Below are positions 43,564-54,693 of a DNA stretch of 64,000 bases, piece after piece. The translations under genes were made by a program, and so were the position numbers. Numbering within the stretch: the stretch's first letter is position 1; every line of letters begins with the position of its first letter. The notes beneath the pieces are model-generated. The model did no database searches, was not told the origin of the DNA, and saw only the letters and a list, made by a program, of their open reading frames with translations. Origin of the DNA: Parabacteroides gordonii MS-1 = DSM 23371 (lineage in GTDB: Bacteria > Bacteroidota > Bacteroidia > Bacteroidales > Tannerellaceae); NCBI RefSeq assembly GCF_000969825.1, contig NZ_KQ033920.1, forward strand, positions 1,105,672-1,169,671. Direction: 5' to 3'.

Positions 43564-44469
43564 TCAGAAACCATACTTAATGGCAACGCTGGCATAGAAG
43601 GAAGGCGAGAAATGCGGGTCATAATCTCCCTCCACCTTGAACATGGCCTTCAGCGTACGGTCGTCGTAAAAGGCGGCCCGGTAAGCAGACAGGCCGATCG
43701 TGACAGGGACAGACAGCGACTTCGTGATCATAAGCTCCGGTTGCAACCCGGCTATCACATACTGCTGCGTAAATATCTTATCCTTGCCGTCACGTTCAAC
43801 AAAGGCCAGCATTCCGTTCATCGAGCCGACCAGCTTCAAACGAAACAGCTTATGCAGTTGGATACCGCCCGAAACCTCCACCCCGTCCATCATCGAGACA
43901 TTGACCATATAACGTCCTTCGATCCGCCAGTCCACAAAAAGCGCCGGGAAGACCATCGGATAACCGAAGCTGGTATTCAATGCCAGCCCCATCCCCAGGT
44001 CGAGGTTATCCCGCAGATGCCAGATAGCCGCAGCCATTCCTATACCCATCACATTCTTCCAACGGGCATAAGACAAGCTTCCGGTATCCATAAAGATCCC
44101 CGCTTCCACACTAGCCAGTAACGACCACTTCTTACTAAGCGGACGAATATACGAAACAGCCAGCTGCGCATTAAATATCTGTGGGATATCCACATATCCC
44201 GACAAATTCTTATTATCCATCGAAGCATAGGAAGCGCCCAGGCCTACCATCCAGGCTGTCGGATGATTGTTCTCATCCATCTTCATCGATACGGGGATAT
44301 TGACACCTCCCTGTATCACCTTCATATCGCCCTTTCCGTCAACCTTTTTATTATCGACATCCCTAAACCCGGAAGATCCGATATATTCAGCCTTCAGCCA
44401 GACCTGTGCGTTTGCTCCCTGGAATACAAAAACCACCAACAAAATCAACAGCAACCATCCTGTTTTCAT
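43564..44469 (-). CDS. DUF6268-type outer-membrane beta-barrel protein
   Basis: A 301-residue protein: signal peptide ending FQGANAQ, then alternating amphipathic strands ending in ASVAIKYGF, with the terminal Phe typical of outer-membrane barrels. It resembles the DUF6268 group; naming from memory. It is the first gene of the unit with the pseudokinase, kinase and regulator (54-bp gap), suggesting the system senses or controls an envelope function. Confidence 0.78.
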   Translation of the reverse strand: MKTGWLLLILLVVFVFQGANAQVWLKAEYIGSSGFRDVDNKKVDGKGDMKVIQGGVNIPVSMKMDENNHPTAWMVGLGASYASMDNKNLSGYVDIPQIFNAQLAVSYIRPLSKKWSLLASVEAGIFMDTGSLSYARWKNVMGIGMAAAIWHLRDNLDLGMGLALNTSFGYPMVFPALFVDWRIEGRYMVNVSMMDGVEVSGGIQLHKLFRLKLVGSMNGMLAFVERDGKDKIFTQQYVIAGLQPELMITKSLSVPVTIGLSAYRAAFYDDRTLKAMFKVEGDYDPHFSPSFYASVAIKYGF

Positions 44470-44502
44470 ATCATGCTTCTTTAATTATAATTGAACTTGA
44501 TG

Positions 44503-44510
44503 CAAAACTA
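44503..44510 (-). promoter_or_regulatory. -7 box for the barrel/kinase operon
   Basis: Minus-strand TAGTTTTG, exact TAnnTTTG, about 35 bp upstream of the barrel gene. Confidence 0.5.
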
Positions 44511-44585
44511 GGCAAACAGACAATGGCAGAACAGGTTAGTATACGAAGCGGCTGTAATAATATACGAAACGAGGTTTTTCGTAGA

Positions 44586-44617
44586 CATCCGGTAACAGTA
44601 ATAAAAACTACCGGATG
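44586..44617. promoter_or_regulatory. 9-bp dyad abutting the Hsp70-like promoter
   Basis: CATCCGGTA (44586-44594) and TACCGGATG (44609-44617) form a perfect inverted repeat with a 14-nt loop. The right arm ends one base before the -33 TTTG, so it may be an operator for the promoter that follows. Confidence 0.5.
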
Positions 44618-44649
44618 TTTGGTTGCTACATCCGCATTTTATATCTTTG
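44618..44649 (+). promoter_or_regulatory. Strong promoter of the Hsp70-like gene
   Basis: -33 TTTG at 44618-44621, 20-bp spacer, -7 TATCTTTG at 44642-44649: the most complete Bacteroidota consensus promoter in the window. The leader to ATG 44681 is about 25 nt. Confidence 0.8.
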
Positions 44650-44680
44650 CGCCCCATTTTTCATTAAACAAAAGGCAAAG

Positions 44681-45922
44681 ATGAACATGAACGAGTTGAC
44701 ATGCGGTTTAGATTTCGGAACCTCCAATTCCATTATATCCCTTACGGACAAATCGACACAAAAAGAAGTATTCTCCTATAGCGCCAGTTCGATCCTCTAT
44801 TTCCCGGACACGAACGAAATGACCTGGTATGTGGGAAAAGAAGCCCACGACAAATATATAGAAGAAGAAATGACCGGCCGCCTGCTGAAATCGGTCAAGA
44901 CACTGCTCCGGCAAGACAAATTCCTTTCGACCTGGATATTCGGCAAGCGGATGACACCGGATCAGCTCGTTACCTGCATCATCCGCCACCTGAAAGAAAA
45001 AGCGGAAGCCTTTACGGGTACGGAGATCACCGACGTGGTGTTGGGAAGGCCGGCTATCTTCTCGGAAGATCCCAAACAGGAAAACCTGGCCGTCAGCCGC
45101 CTGACACTTGCCGCCCGCAACGCCGGTTTCCGAAGCATCAAGCTGCAACTGGAACCGATTGCCGCCGCCCTCTCCTACGAGCAACGGCTCGACCACAGCG
45201 AGAATGTCCTGGTAGCCGACCTCGGTGGGGGTACTTCCGACTTTACGATCATGAACCTCTCACCCGATAAAGTCAGGAAGGAAGACCGGAAAGACGATAT
45301 CATCGCACATGGCGGTGTCTATATCGGCGGTGACTTGTTCGACTCGGAGATCATGTGGTATAAAGTGACTCCGCACCTGGGACGGGGCGTGAAATACCAG
45401 TCGTACGACAAGGAGATAGAAGTGCCTTCCATCCTCTACCGCGAACTGAAGAATTGGGAAAGGACATTTATGCTGAAGGAAAGTAAGTTGCGCCGTTCGA
45501 TGGATAACTATTATCACCTTTCGGGCAATAACCCCAAGATCGATAATGTCAGGGTACTGATCGACAACAACTATGTTTTCTCGCTGTTCAAAGGAATCGA
45601 ACAGTCCAAGATAAACCTGTCGGGGGGAGAAGAGACAACGATCGACTTTGAGAAAGAGACAATCCGCATACACGAGCCATTCACGCCTGCCGAGTTTGCC
45701 ACGATCATCGAACGGCATACCAGCGAGATCGAACGGTATATCCTTAAATTACTGGAAACAGCGAAATACAGTGCCGACAATATCGACTCCGTCTTTATCA
45801 CAGGCGGTAGCAGCCTTGTCATTCCGGTAAGGGAGATCCTTTACCGTATCTTTGGAAAGGATAAAATACGTACGGGGAATACGTTTAACAGTGTGGCTTA
45901 CGGGTTGTCGCTAAGTTATTAA
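44681..45922 (+). CDS. Hsp70 family protein (YegD-like)
   Basis: About 413 residues: an actin-type ATPase domain with TCGLDFGTSNSIIS (phosphate 1), VLVADLGGGTSDFTIM (phosphate 2) and FITGGSSLVIPV (adenosine). It lacks the substrate-binding and lid domains of DnaK, as in E. coli YegD. Client and role unknown. Start 44681 lies just after the strong promoter; the frame extends upstream to 44615 only by overlapping it. Convergent with gltA. Confidence 0.88.
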   Translation: MNMNELTCGLDFGTSNSIISLTDKSTQKEVFSYSASSILYFPDTNEMTWYVGKEAHDKYIEEEMTGRLLKSVKTLLRQDKFLSTWIFGKRMTPDQLVTCIIRHLKEKAEAFTGTEITDVVLGRPAIFSEDPKQENLAVSRLTLAARNAGFRSIKLQLEPIAAALSYEQRLDHSENVLVADLGGGTSDFTIMNLSPDKVRKEDRKDDIIAHGGVYIGGDLFDSEIMWYKVTPHLGRGVKYQSYDKEIEVPSILYRELKNWERTFMLKESKLRRSMDNYYHLSGNNPKIDNVRVLIDNNYVFSLFKGIEQSKINLSGGEETTIDFEKETIRIHEPFTPAEFATIIERHTSEIERYILKLLETAKYSADNIDSVFITGGSSLVIPVREILYRIFGKDKIRTGNTFNSVAYGLSLSY

Positions 45923-45931
45923 AATAGTAAA

Positions 45932-45951
45932 GGGCGGTTCACGAACCGCCC
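45932..45951. terminator. Bidirectional terminator between Hsp70-like gene and gltA
   Basis: Perfect GC stem GGGCGGTTC / GAACCGCCC (45932-45940 / 45943-45951). On the minus strand it is followed by a T-rich run, so it ends gltA transcripts; it may also end the plus-strand gene. Confidence 0.7.
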
Positions 45952-45959
45952 CTACGTTG

Positions 45960-47306
45960 TCAACGTTCCGCAATCGGAACATAAGTCGTTTCTTCCAGCA
46001 CATTCTTGTAGGCAGGACGGATGATACGTTTGCCGTCGAAATGAAGTTCTTCGATACGGTGGGCAGTCCAGCCGACGATACGGGCCATGGCAAACAACGG
46101 TGTATAGATTTCCTGCGGCAGGCCGATCATTTCATATACGAAACCGGAATAGAAGTCTACGTTCGAAGAAACACGTTTCTTCGTTCCTTTATGCTTGGCG
46201 AAACATTCGATAGCACGCTCTTCCAACAGTTCGAGGAAAGCAAATTCTTCTTCGCGTCCCTTTTCCTTCGCCAGGTCACGAGCCAGTTCTTTCAGTACGA
46301 TCGCACGCGGATCGGAGATCGTGTAAACGGCATGGCCGATACCATAGATCAGACCTGTTTTATTATAAGCCTCCTTATTCAGCATACGCATAAAGTAAGT
46401 ATCGATCTCATCCACATTCTTCCAATCACCGATATTCTCTTTCAGGTGGTTGAACATATCGACTACCTGGATATTGGCACCTCCGTGCAACGGGCCTTTC
46501 AGCGAACCGATACCGGCTGCGATGGAAGAATAGGTATCCGTCCCGGTCGAGCTAGTCACGCGAACGGTAAAGGTAGAGTTGTTACCACCCCCGTGTTCGG
46601 CCTGCAGGACAAGCAGCAAGTCCAGTGTACGGGCATCCAGTTCCGTGAAGTCTTTCTTCAGCATGTGCAGGAAGTTTTCCGCCAGCGAAAGGTTTTCGTG
46701 CGGGTGACGGATATGCAGCGAACGTCCGTGTGTGCTGTGACGGAAGATATTATAGGCATAGGCGATGATAGTCGGGAAACGGGAGATCAGTTCGATAGAC
46801 TGACGCATCAGGTTGTCGCGGGAAGTATCGTCCGGGTTCGGGTCGAACGTGTACATTTCCAGTACGCTACGGGCAAGGATATTCATGATATTCTGTCCTT
46901 CGAGATCCAGGATATTCATCTTTGTTTTCTGTTCAAGCGGCATATTGTCGCAGATCAGGCCTTTGAAAGAGGCCAGTTCTTCCTTGTCGGGCAACTTACC
47001 GGAAAGCAACAGATAAGCCACTTCCTCGAAACCGAAACGTTTCTCCTTGATCAGGGCATGAGCCAGGTCTTCCACATCGTACCCCCTGTAAAACAGTTTG
47101 CCCGGAATGGCTTTCAGACCCCCGTTATCCGGCAGGCGTTCGTAGCCCACCACGTTACCGATCTTGGTCAGGCCGACCAATACACCGCTGCCGTCTTCAT
47201 TACGCAGACCGCGTTTCACGTTATACATCGGGAACAGTTCATTATCGATCTTACAGGCATCCTTCGATGCATCCGACAGCTTATAAATAAGATATTCTTT
47301 CTTCAT
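45960..47306 (-). CDS. gltA: Citrate synthase
   Basis: About 448 residues from MKKEYLIYKL. Condenses acetyl-CoA and oxaloacetate. Catalytic segments seen: EHGGGNNSTFTVRVTSSTG, GSLKGPLHGGANIQV with the His, and GIGHAVYTISDPRA with the second His. The frame reaches 47405, overlapping icd, but 47306 gives the usual start and an 19-bp gap. Third gene of acn-icd-gltA, the oxaloacetate-to-2-oxoglutarate branch that in Bacteroidales mainly serves glutamate synthesis. Confidence 0.94.
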   Translation of the reverse strand: MKKEYLIYKLSDASKDACKIDNELFPMYNVKRGLRNEDGSGVLVGLTKIGNVVGYERLPDNGGLKAIPGKLFYRGYDVEDLAHALIKEKRFGFEEVAYLLLSGKLPDKEELASFKGLICDNMPLEQKTKMNILDLEGQNIMNILARSVLEMYTFDPNPDDTSRDNLMRQSIELISRFPTIIAYAYNIFRHSTHGRSLHIRHPHENLSLAENFLHMLKKDFTELDARTLDLLLVLQAEHGGGNNSTFTVRVTSSTGTDTYSSIAAGIGSLKGPLHGGANIQVVDMFNHLKENIGDWKNVDEIDTYFMRMLNKEAYNKTGLIYGIGHAVYTISDPRAIVLKELARDLAKEKGREEEFAFLELLEERAIECFAKHKGTKKRVSSNVDFYSGFVYEMIGLPQEIYTPLFAMARIVGWTAHRIEELHFDGKRIIRPAYKNVLEETTYVPIAER

Positions 47307-47325
47307 GACTATTTGTTTTATGAGG

Positions 47326-48585
47326 TTACAATAAAGATATGATACAATCACCAAATTCCTTGGTGCCAAGAGATTTTCCTTCCGGCATGAAACGCGCCAG
47401 GTCATTCGTCGCTTCTCCTTTCGAGAACGCTTTTTCCATAGCGGCAGTGATCAGGTCGGCCGCTTCATTCCACCCCATATATTCGAGCATCATCACGGAC
47501 GAGAGCAAGAGCGACGACGGGTTGACGACGTTCTTTCCGGCAATGTTGGGTGCCGTGCCATGTGTCGCTTCGAAGATGGCATAACCGCTGTCGTAATTGA
47601 TATTGGCACCCGGGGCTATTCCGATACCGCCTACCATAGCCGCCAGCTGGTCGGAGATATAATCGCCGTTCAGGTTGAGCGTGGCAATCACGGAATATTC
47701 TTCCGGGATCAGCAGGGTGTTTTGCAGGAAAGCGTCGGCAATGACATCCTTGATGATGACTTTTCCGGCAGCGGATGCTTCGAACATCACCTTAACGGCT
47801 TCGGCTTCCCCTTTTTCCTTTTTGATCTTTTCGTATTGCGGCCAGGTGAATGTCTTGTCGCCGAATTCGCGTTCTGCCAGCGCATACCCCCAGAGCTTAA
47901 AGCCACCTTCGGTAAACTTCATGATATTGCCTTTATGCACCAGCGTCACGCTCGGCAGTTTGTTTGTCAGGGCAAACTCGATGGCGGCACGTACCAGGCG
48001 TTCGGTTCCTTCCACGGAAACGGGTTTTACACCAAATGAAGAGGTTTCAGGGAAGCGCACTTTGGTCACTCCCATCTCTTCGGTCAGGAACTTAAGGAAT
48101 TTACGGGCTTCGGGTGTGCCCTGCTGCCATTCGATGCCGGCATAGATATCTTCGGTATTCTCACGGAAGATATACATATCCACCTTCTGCGGTTCGCGTA
48201 CCGGAGAGACAACGCCTTTGAACCAGCGGACGGGACGCAGGCAGACATACAGGTCGAGCGTTTGCCGCAAAGCGACGTTCAGGGAACGGATGCCACCGCC
48301 GATCGGGGTGGTAAGCGGGCCTTTGATACCGACCATATATTCGCGGAAAGCATCCATCGTTTCATCGGGAAGCCAGCTTCCGGTCTTATGAAATGCTTTC
48401 TCACCGGCCAGTACTTCTTTCCATTCGATGGCACGGCGGCCACCATACGCCTTTTCAATAGCGGCGTTCACTATCTTCTGGCTGACCGGAGTAATCTCAG
48501 CCCCTACGCCATCCCCCTCGATAAAAGGGATCGTTACCTTGTCGGGAACGATCAGATGGTCGTTTTGTTTTGTTATTTTATGCAT
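47326..48585 (-). CDS. icd: Isocitrate dehydrogenase (NADP-type)
   Basis: 419 residues. Oxidative decarboxylation of isocitrate to 2-oxoglutarate. Hallmarks: [50 protein letters not shown] (substrate site with the regulatory-type Ser), [11 protein letters not shown], and [25 protein letters not shown]. Lies between acn and gltA on one strand, 34 bp from acn. Confidence 0.95.
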   Translation of the reverse strand: MHKITKQNDHLIVPDKVTIPFIEGDGVGAEITPVSQKIVNAAIEKAYGGRRAIEWKEVLAGEKAFHKTGSWLPDETMDAFREYMVGIKGPLTTPIGGGIRSLNVALRQTLDLYVCLRPVRWFKGVVSPVREPQKVDMYIFRENTEDIYAGIEWQQGTPEARKFLKFLTEEMGVTKVRFPETSSFGVKPVSVEGTERLVRAAIEFALTNKLPSVTLVHKGNIMKFTEGGFKLWGYALAEREFGDKTFTWPQYEKIKKEKGEAEAVKVMFEASAAGKVIIKDVIADAFLQNTLLIPEEYSVIATLNLNGDYISDQLAAMVGGIGIAPGANINYDSGYAIFEATHGTAPNIAGKNVVNPSSLLLSSVMMLEYMGWNEAADLITAAMEKAFSKGEATNDLARFMPEGKSLGTKEFGDCIISLL

Positions 48586-48619
48586 GTTACTAGCTTATTA
48601 GTTGTTTTAAATGTCCCTG

Positions 48620-50866
48620 TTAATGTGCCATATTCAATGCCGATCCGGCCTTAAACCATTGTATCTGCAAATCATTGTAAGTGTGATTTACGGGGAACGA
48701 CTCCTGTGTGCCGTCGGCATGCGTAAGGACTGCCGTCAACGGCTTGTCGGGTGCAAAGTCTTTCAGGCCGGTGATCGAGATATGGTCGTTTTCACGGATC
48801 TTATTATAATCGTCCTTATCTGCGAAGGTCAGGGCAAGCATTCCCTGTTTCTTCAGGTTCGTTTCGTGGATACGGGCGAAACTCTTGGCCAGGATCACCT
48901 TTACATTCAGGAAGCGGGGTTCCATAGCGGCATGCTCACGGGAAGAACCTTCACCATAATTTTCTTCGGCAACCACGATGGAAGAAATGCCCTTTGCCTT
49001 GTATTGTTTGGCTACGGCAGAAACGGCTTCATACTCGTTATTGAGCTGGTTCAATACTGCATTCGCTTTCCCGTTGAACGCATTTATCGCACCCATCAGC
49101 ATATTGTCGGAGATATTTTCCAGATGACCGCGGAAACGAAGCCACGGGCCGGCCATCGAAATATGGTCTGTCGTACATTTGCCTTCCGCTTTGATCAGCA
49201 GCGGCATATCCAACAAATCGCCGCCGTCCCACGGGGCGAAAGGATGCAACACCTGCAAACGGCTGGACTCGGGATTGATCTTCACATCCGCATTCTTTCC
49301 GGTCGGAGCCAGATAGCCATTATCCTTTACATCGAAGCCATTGGGCGGGAAGTCGGTACCCTGCGGTTCACGGAGCTTCACTTCGCGGCCGTCGGCAGTC
49401 TTTAACGTATCGGTCAGCGGATTGAAACACAGGTCGCCGGCGATGGTCAATGCCAGCGTCAGTTCCGGGGAAGCGACAAAGGCGTGGGTATTCGGATTAC
49501 CGTCCGCACGCTTGGCGAAGTTACGGTTGAAGGAAGTCACGATCGAGTTCTTGCGCGTGTTGTCGTCGGTATGGCGTTTCCATTGGCCGATACACGGGCC
49601 GCAGGCGTTAGCCATGATCGTGGCGCCCACTTTTTCAAAGTCGCCGATGATGCCGTCTCGTTCGGCGGTATAGCGTATCTGTTCCGATCCCGGATTGATG
49701 ATCAGCGGGGCGGCGACAGGTATCTTGTCTTCAAAAGCTTGGCGGGCGATGGATACGGCACGGCTCAGATCCTGGTAGGATGAGTTCGTACACGAACCGA
49801 TCAGGCCTACTTCCATCTTACGGGGATAGCCGTTGGCTTTTACCTTGGCGGCAAACTCGGAGATAGGAGTTGCGGCATCCGGGGTGAACGGTCCATTGAT
49901 ATGCGGTTCCAATTCGGAGAGGTTGATAACGATCACACGGTCGTAATACTCATCCGGCTGTGCCCTCACTTCCATATCGGCCTCCAGGTAATCCTGGATA
50001 GCATCGGCCCAGGCGGCAATGGTATCGCGTCCGGTAGCACGCAGGTAAGTAGCCATATTCAGGTCGTAAGGGAATAAAGAAGTGGTTGCGCCTACCTCGG
50101 CTCCCATGTTACAGATCGTCGCCTTTCCGGTGGCAGAGATAGAAGAAGCACCCTCGCCGAAATATTCGATGATGGCATTCGTTCCGCCTTTCACCGTCAG
50201 GATACCGGCCAGCTTCAGGATCACATCCTTCGGAGAAGCCCAGCCGCTGAGACGGCCTGTCAGCTTGACACCGATCAGTTTCGGCATCTTCAGTTCCCAT
50301 TCCATGCCGGTCATTACATCGACGGCATCGGCACCGCCTACTCCGATGGCTACCATTCCCAGACCACCGGCATTCGGTGTGTGGGAGTCTGTTCCGACCA
50401 TCATTCCGCCGGGGAAAGCATAGTTTTCCAAAACCACCTGGTGGATAATACCGGCTCCCGGTTTCCAGAAACCGATACCGAACTTATCGGACACGGAATG
50501 CAGGAAATCGTAGACTTCGCTATTCCCTTTCGTAGCCGTTTCTATATCGGCTTTCGCACCGATATTCGCCTGGATCAGGTGATCGCAGTGGACGGTTGCC
50601 GGAACAGCGGATTTATCTTTACCCGCATTCATAAATTGCAGCAAAGCCATCTGTGCCGTTGCATCCTGCATGGCTACACGGTCGGGACGGAAGTTCACAT
50701 AATCGTCTCCACGCCGGAACAGGCGCAGGGCATCTTCGTCATATAAATGAGCATATAAGATCTTTTCGGCCAATGTCATCGGGCGGCCAATCTTTTCGCG
50801 GGCAGTATCTACCCTTTTCGGGAAACTGGAATAAAAGCTTCTCAGCATTTCAATGTCGTACACCAT
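48620..50866 (-). CDS. acn: Aconitate hydratase
   Basis: 748 residues. Isomerises citrate to isocitrate through a [4Fe-4S] cluster; ligand cysteines are in [14 protein letters not shown] and [12 protein letters not shown]. The C-terminal swivel domain has [20 protein letters not shown]. Length and sequence feel closer to the mitochondrial-type aconitase than to AcnA or AcnB of E. coli. First gene of the acn-icd-gltA operon. Confidence 0.95.
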   Translation of the reverse strand: MVYDIEMLRSFYSSFPKRVDTAREKIGRPMTLAEKILYAHLYDEDALRLFRRGDDYVNFRPDRVAMQDATAQMALLQFMNAGKDKSAVPATVHCDHLIQANIGAKADIETATKGNSEVYDFLHSVSDKFGIGFWKPGAGIIHQVVLENYAFPGGMMVGTDSHTPNAGGLGMVAIGVGGADAVDVMTGMEWELKMPKLIGVKLTGRLSGWASPKDVILKLAGILTVKGGTNAIIEYFGEGASSISATGKATICNMGAEVGATTSLFPYDLNMATYLRATGRDTIAAWADAIQDYLEADMEVRAQPDEYYDRVIVINLSELEPHINGPFTPDAATPISEFAAKVKANGYPRKMEVGLIGSCTNSSYQDLSRAVSIARQAFEDKIPVAAPLIINPGSEQIRYTAERDGIIGDFEKVGATIMANACGPCIGQWKRHTDDNTRKNSIVTSFNRNFAKRADGNPNTHAFVASPELTLALTIAGDLCFNPLTDTLKTADGREVKLREPQGTDFPPNGFDVKDNGYLAPTGKNADVKINPESSRLQVLHPFAPWDGGDLLDMPLLIKAEGKCTTDHISMAGPWLRFRGHLENISDNMLMGAINAFNGKANAVLNQLNNEYEAVSAVAKQYKAKGISSIVVAEENYGEGSSREHAAMEPRFLNVKVILAKSFARIHETNLKKQGMLALTFADKDDYNKIRENDHISITGLKDFAPDKPLTAVLTHADGTQESFPVNHTYNDLQIQWFKAGSALNMAH

Positions 50867-50908
50867 ATCGTAATCTTATTAGTTGTTGTTTGTCAGAATG
50901 TTTTCATG

Positions 50909-50916
50909 CAAATATA
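50909..50916 (-). promoter_or_regulatory. -7 box of the acn-icd-gltA operon
   Basis: Minus-strand TATATTTG, exact TAnnTTTG, about 43 bp before the acn start. The rest of the 266-bp gap to the aspartate decarboxylase gene holds the terminator at 51065-51103 and nothing else I recognise. Confidence 0.55.
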
Positions 50917-51064
50917 CCGGTCTGTCATCGAACGGAATGTAATATATAAGACACTTCTCTCTGTTAGCATATTTGATTTAATTCCTAACAAATATATATT
51001 TTATTAAAACATCTCTCATTCGATAATTTCTATGGACGGATAGAGGATGTCTATCATAAAAGAA

Positions 51065-51103
51065 AGTTCGCCTTACGTCTACTTATAGAACGCAAGGCGA
51101 ACT
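51065..51103 (-). terminator. Intrinsic terminator after aspartate 4-decarboxylase
   Basis: Perfect 10-bp stem AGTTCGCCTT / AAGGCGAACT with a 19-nt loop; on the minus strand it runs into TTTCTTTT, the layout of a rho-independent terminator for the aspT-asdA unit. Confidence 0.75.
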
Positions 51104-51132
51104 CGTTTTGTTCAGCGATTACTGCTGTTTAT

Positions 51133-52797
51133 TTAATTATTGTTTTTATTTCTTTCCGACTCTTTCCATTTATCGGCATAGCTATGAAGAATAGAGGCTA
51201 TCCCCTCTCCAATCCGTGCATAATCTTCCGCTTTCAGGTTGGCCAGCGACGCGCGGATAGACCATTCGGGAGCATCGAAACCGCCGCCGTTGAGAAGAAC
51301 CAGCGAAGTCTCCTGCGCCAGACGGAACACCACGTCGACCGGTTCGTAGTTGGCTTTCAGGTATTCCACGAAATCGTCGCCGTAGAATTTCTTTGCCCAT
51401 ACTTCCATATCGATCTCGCTGTAATAACCGGCACGAAGCGGGTCGTCCAGCAAGGTAAACCCGGTGCTTTCCCAAAGCGTATGCAGGCGTTCGTGGATGA
51501 TCTCGACCATGCGCGACTGATACAGGTTCTCGGTATCCAGCAGGGAGAAAGCGGCAAACAAGGCCATTTGTGTCTGTTGCGGCAGGGATAGTCCGGCAGT
51601 ATGGTTAAGTGCCACCTGACGGCTGTCGGCCACCATACGGTCGATGAACTTCATCTTCGACGGATCGAGCATGATGCTGCCGTACCGTTTTGTCAACAGG
51701 GCTTTCTTGTCATCCGGCAGGCCGGCAATCATCCGGTCGTAAATATTATCTTCGTGCAATGAAACCACCGCCAGACGCCAGCCTGTCGCCCCGAAATATT
51801 TGGAGAAAGAATAAACACATAAAGTATTGGCGGGCAAGTCGGCCATCAGCGAACGGAAGCCGGGAACGTAAGTGGCATAGACATCATCGGTAATGATCAT
51901 CAGGTTTGGATTATCGTTCGTGACGATGTCGACAATACGTTCCGTTAATCCCTGTGTCAACGCATAAGAAGGCGGATTGCTCGGATTAACGATAAAGGCC
52001 GCTTTGACGGAAGGGTCTTTCAACACATCCAGGTCTTTTTCCTGATACTGCCAGGTGTGATAACCGTCGCCCGTCATCTTCAGGGCATGGATCTCGGTTA
52101 CGTCAAACTGGTAACGGATCTGTTCGGGTATTTCGATATAGGGAGTGAAGACCGGAGCGAAAAGGACGATCTTATCCCCTTTGTTCAGCAGGAAGTTTTG
52201 TTGCAGGGAGTCGAAAACATAACACATACCGGCTGTACCCCCTTCGGTGGCGAACAGGTCGAACTTGCCTTCAGGCGGAAGATTGTTGCATAAGGCCTGC
52301 TTCAGATAGTCTTCGACCAGCACTTCCGTATATTTCAGTATGCGGTCGGGAACAGGATACTGGTCGCCGATCACGCCCTCGGCCCATTCATGCACCAGGT
52401 CGTTTTCATCGACACCTTTCTCGTGTACCATATAATTATAGGTATCGCGTAAAAGCCGGGAACCGGGTGTTCCTTCATGTTTGTCGAGGAACTCCCTGAA
52501 ACGGTAGGCGATACCCGGTTTCTGAGGGATACCGGCCAGGCCGACCATCCCGTCTTCCAGCTTCGTTCCCCGGCGGCATTCTTCCATTCCGAACTGGCCG
52601 AGCAGAAAGAAAGCTTCGCGTGGCGTGGTGGCGATCCAGTTAGGATTACCCCGTCCGGCATTCAACATGATATGAGTACTTTTGCGGGCACTCTCGTCGG
52701 CCAGTTCAATCAGGATGTTCTTCAGTTCGAAAGGACTGATCTCCGACATTTTCTTTTCGTATTCACGGGTGACTACGATTTTCTTGTTTTCTTCCAT
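51133..52797 (-). CDS. asdA: Aspartate 4-decarboxylase (bifunctional aminotransferase)
   Basis: 554 residues, fold-type I PLP enzyme. It begins SPFELKNILIELADES and HIMLNAGRGNPNWIATTPREAFFLLG, as aspartate beta-decarboxylases do; the Schiff-base Lys is in VYSFSKYFGATGWRLAVV. It converts L-aspartate to L-alanine and CO2, consuming a cytosolic proton. The AspT antiporter gene lies 37 bp upstream, so the pair forms a decarboxylation-driven proton-motive system. Confidence 0.93.
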   Translation of the reverse strand: MEENKKIVVTREYEKKMSEISPFELKNILIELADESARKSTHIMLNAGRGNPNWIATTPREAFFLLGQFGMEECRRGTKLEDGMVGLAGIPQKPGIAYRFREFLDKHEGTPGSRLLRDTYNYMVHEKGVDENDLVHEWAEGVIGDQYPVPDRILKYTEVLVEDYLKQALCNNLPPEGKFDLFATEGGTAGMCYVFDSLQQNFLLNKGDKIVLFAPVFTPYIEIPEQIRYQFDVTEIHALKMTGDGYHTWQYQEKDLDVLKDPSVKAAFIVNPSNPPSYALTQGLTERIVDIVTNDNPNLMIITDDVYATYVPGFRSLMADLPANTLCVYSFSKYFGATGWRLAVVSLHEDNIYDRMIAGLPDDKKALLTKRYGSIMLDPSKMKFIDRMVADSRQVALNHTAGLSLPQQTQMALFAAFSLLDTENLYQSRMVEIIHERLHTLWESTGFTLLDDPLRAGYYSEIDMEVWAKKFYGDDFVEYLKANYEPVDVVFRLAQETSLVLLNGGGFDAPEWSIRASLANLKAEDYARIGEGIASILHSYADKWKESERNKNNN

Positions 52798-52834
52798 ATT
52801 ATATATAATGTATAAGTAATTAGTATCAGGATCG

Positions 52835-54535
52835 TCAGCTCATCAACAAGACGATGACCACTCCCCAGATGATCAGCAGGGTATTACCTACTGCGTATGT
52901 AACGGTATATCCCAGGGCAGGCGTCTGGCTTTCAACGGCATCTTCCACAGCTCCGAGGGCGGCGGTCGTTGTCCGTGCACCGGAAGTACAGCCGAGTGTT
53001 ATTGCCGGATGGAACTTAAAGAGATAGCGCCCCATCAGGACACCTACGATCAGTGGCAGGGTCGTTGCCAGCGCACCGATCACGAACAGGCTCACGCCCA
53101 CTTCCTTAAAACCGGTTACGAAACTCGGCCCGGCAGTAATGCCGACAACGGCAATGAACATATTCAACCCAACGTTATTCAGAACCCAAAGCGATGGTTC
53201 CGGAATACGCCCGAAGGTAGGATGTTTGGAACGAAGCCACCCGAACACCAGTCCGGCTATCAGGGCACCGCCGCTGGTACTGAGGCTGACAGGTATATCT
53301 CCGAAATGAAGTGCCAGCGAACCGATCACACCCCCCAGGAAGATACCCAACCCTACGAAGACCATATCCGTCTGATTGGTCGGACGGTCGGCATAACCTA
53401 AAGTGGTTGCCGCTTCATTCACTTCCATCTTGGTTCCGACCAGTTCGAGCATATCCCCCGGATCGATGGTTGTCGCAGCGAGGACGGGAATACTGATGCC
53501 CGCCCGTTTAATACTTTTAATGCTGACGCCATGCATCACTTTCTCCTTACGCAGACGGGCAACCGTCATACCGGCAAATTTCTTGCGCGAGATCAGGACG
53601 GGCAATGTCTCGGCCGGGAAGTCCAGCAATTCGATATCGTTCACCTCTTCCCCGATCCAGTTTTCCTCACCGATCACAAACTCACGACGGCCGCTCAGTA
53701 CGACTTCATTCCCTTTCATAAGCATCAGATCGGGTTTTACCTCATAAACGATATTATTGATACGGACACGTTCGACAAACAAACGCCGTCCCTCTGCTTC
53801 CAGGTAATCTTCCAGTTCCTGTACCGTTTTACCGGCACCGAACCAGTCGTTACTGATCTTATAGGCACGGAAGGTGATCGGACGGGCGGCCGGCATAAAG
53901 CCCGGTTGATCGCTCTCGTCGTCAGTTCCCATCTTAGCTTCCAGCTCTTTGCAGGCTTTCTTCACGGAAGCTAATCCCCCCAGAAAACGCGGGGCGATAT
54001 CACTCATGATCCAGGCGGAACCGGCCGTACCGAAAATATAGGAAACGGCATAAGCCACAGGCATCACGTTTATCATCGAGGTTTTATCCGCTGCACTCAA
54101 TCCGCCCTGATTGATCGTATCTTCCGCCACGCCCAATACGGCGGAGATGGTCTGCGAACCGGCCAGTAACCCGGCTGCTTCCCCTGCATTGTATCCCATC
54201 AGCTTAGCCAACAGAAAAGGAACGAACAGGCAGAACAGGCACATCAGTGCGGCAAAAAGCACCTGCGGAAGTCCTTCTTTCTTCAATCCACGGAAGAACT
54301 GGGGCCCTACACTGTAGCCTACGGCAAAGAGGAACAGCAGAAAGAATACTGATTTGATAGGTGCCCCGATATCGATATGCAGCTGTCCGATCAAAACTCC
54401 GACCAGCAGGACACTGGTGACGGTACCCAACGAAAATTTCCCGATTTTAAACTTCCCGATCCAGAAGCCGAAAGCCAGTGTGAGAAAGATGGCCAGCTCC
54501 GGATAGTGTTTGAGTAAATCTACAAACCATTCCAT
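52835..54535 (-). CDS. aspT: Aspartate:alanine antiporter
   Basis: 566 residues. About ten membrane helices split by a cytosolic region (~200-380) with two TrkA-C-like domains, as in the AspT/YidE family. [22 protein letters not shown] and [20 protein letters not shown] are the paired family signatures. It imports aspartate and exports alanine electrogenically; with asdA it supplies acid resistance and energy. Promoter not clear in the 160 bp before the divergent riboswitch. Confidence 0.9.
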   Translation of the reverse strand: MEWFVDLLKHYPELAIFLTLAFGFWIGKFKIGKFSLGTVTSVLLVGVLIGQLHIDIGAPIKSVFFLLFLFAVGYSVGPQFFRGLKKEGLPQVLFAALMCLFCLFVPFLLAKLMGYNAGEAAGLLAGSQTISAVLGVAEDTINQGGLSAADKTSMINVMPVAYAVSYIFGTAGSAWIMSDIAPRFLGGLASVKKACKELEAKMGTDDESDQPGFMPAARPITFRAYKISNDWFGAGKTVQELEDYLEAEGRRLFVERVRINNIVYEVKPDLMLMKGNEVVLSGRREFVIGEENWIGEEVNDIELLDFPAETLPVLISRKKFAGMTVARLRKEKVMHGVSIKSIKRAGISIPVLAATTIDPGDMLELVGTKMEVNEAATTLGYADRPTNQTDMVFVGLGIFLGGVIGSLALHFGDIPVSLSTSGGALIAGLVFGWLRSKHPTFGRIPEPSLWVLNNVGLNMFIAVVGITAGPSFVTGFKEVGVSLFVIGALATTLPLIVGVLMGRYLFKFHPAITLGCTSGARTTTAALGAVEDAVESQTPALGYTVTYAVGNTLLIIWGVVIVLLMS

Positions 54536-54678
54536 ATATAAATTGTTTGGCGTTAATACTAAACAGACATTTTATGTCCGGTTTTTTATTTGTTGTAATG
54601 AAACAGGAGCTATTACATAGTTGTTCCGAGAGAACCAATTAAGATAGTATAAAATCCCGTTCTTTTTAAATAATTTTC

Positions 54679-54686
54679 TATCTTTG
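54679..54686 (+). promoter_or_regulatory. -7 box of the riboswitch-controlled cbiK operon
   Basis: TATCTTTG, exact match, immediately before the cobalamin riboswitch; transcription would begin near 54692. Confidence 0.6.
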
Positions 54687-54693
54687 CCCCCGC

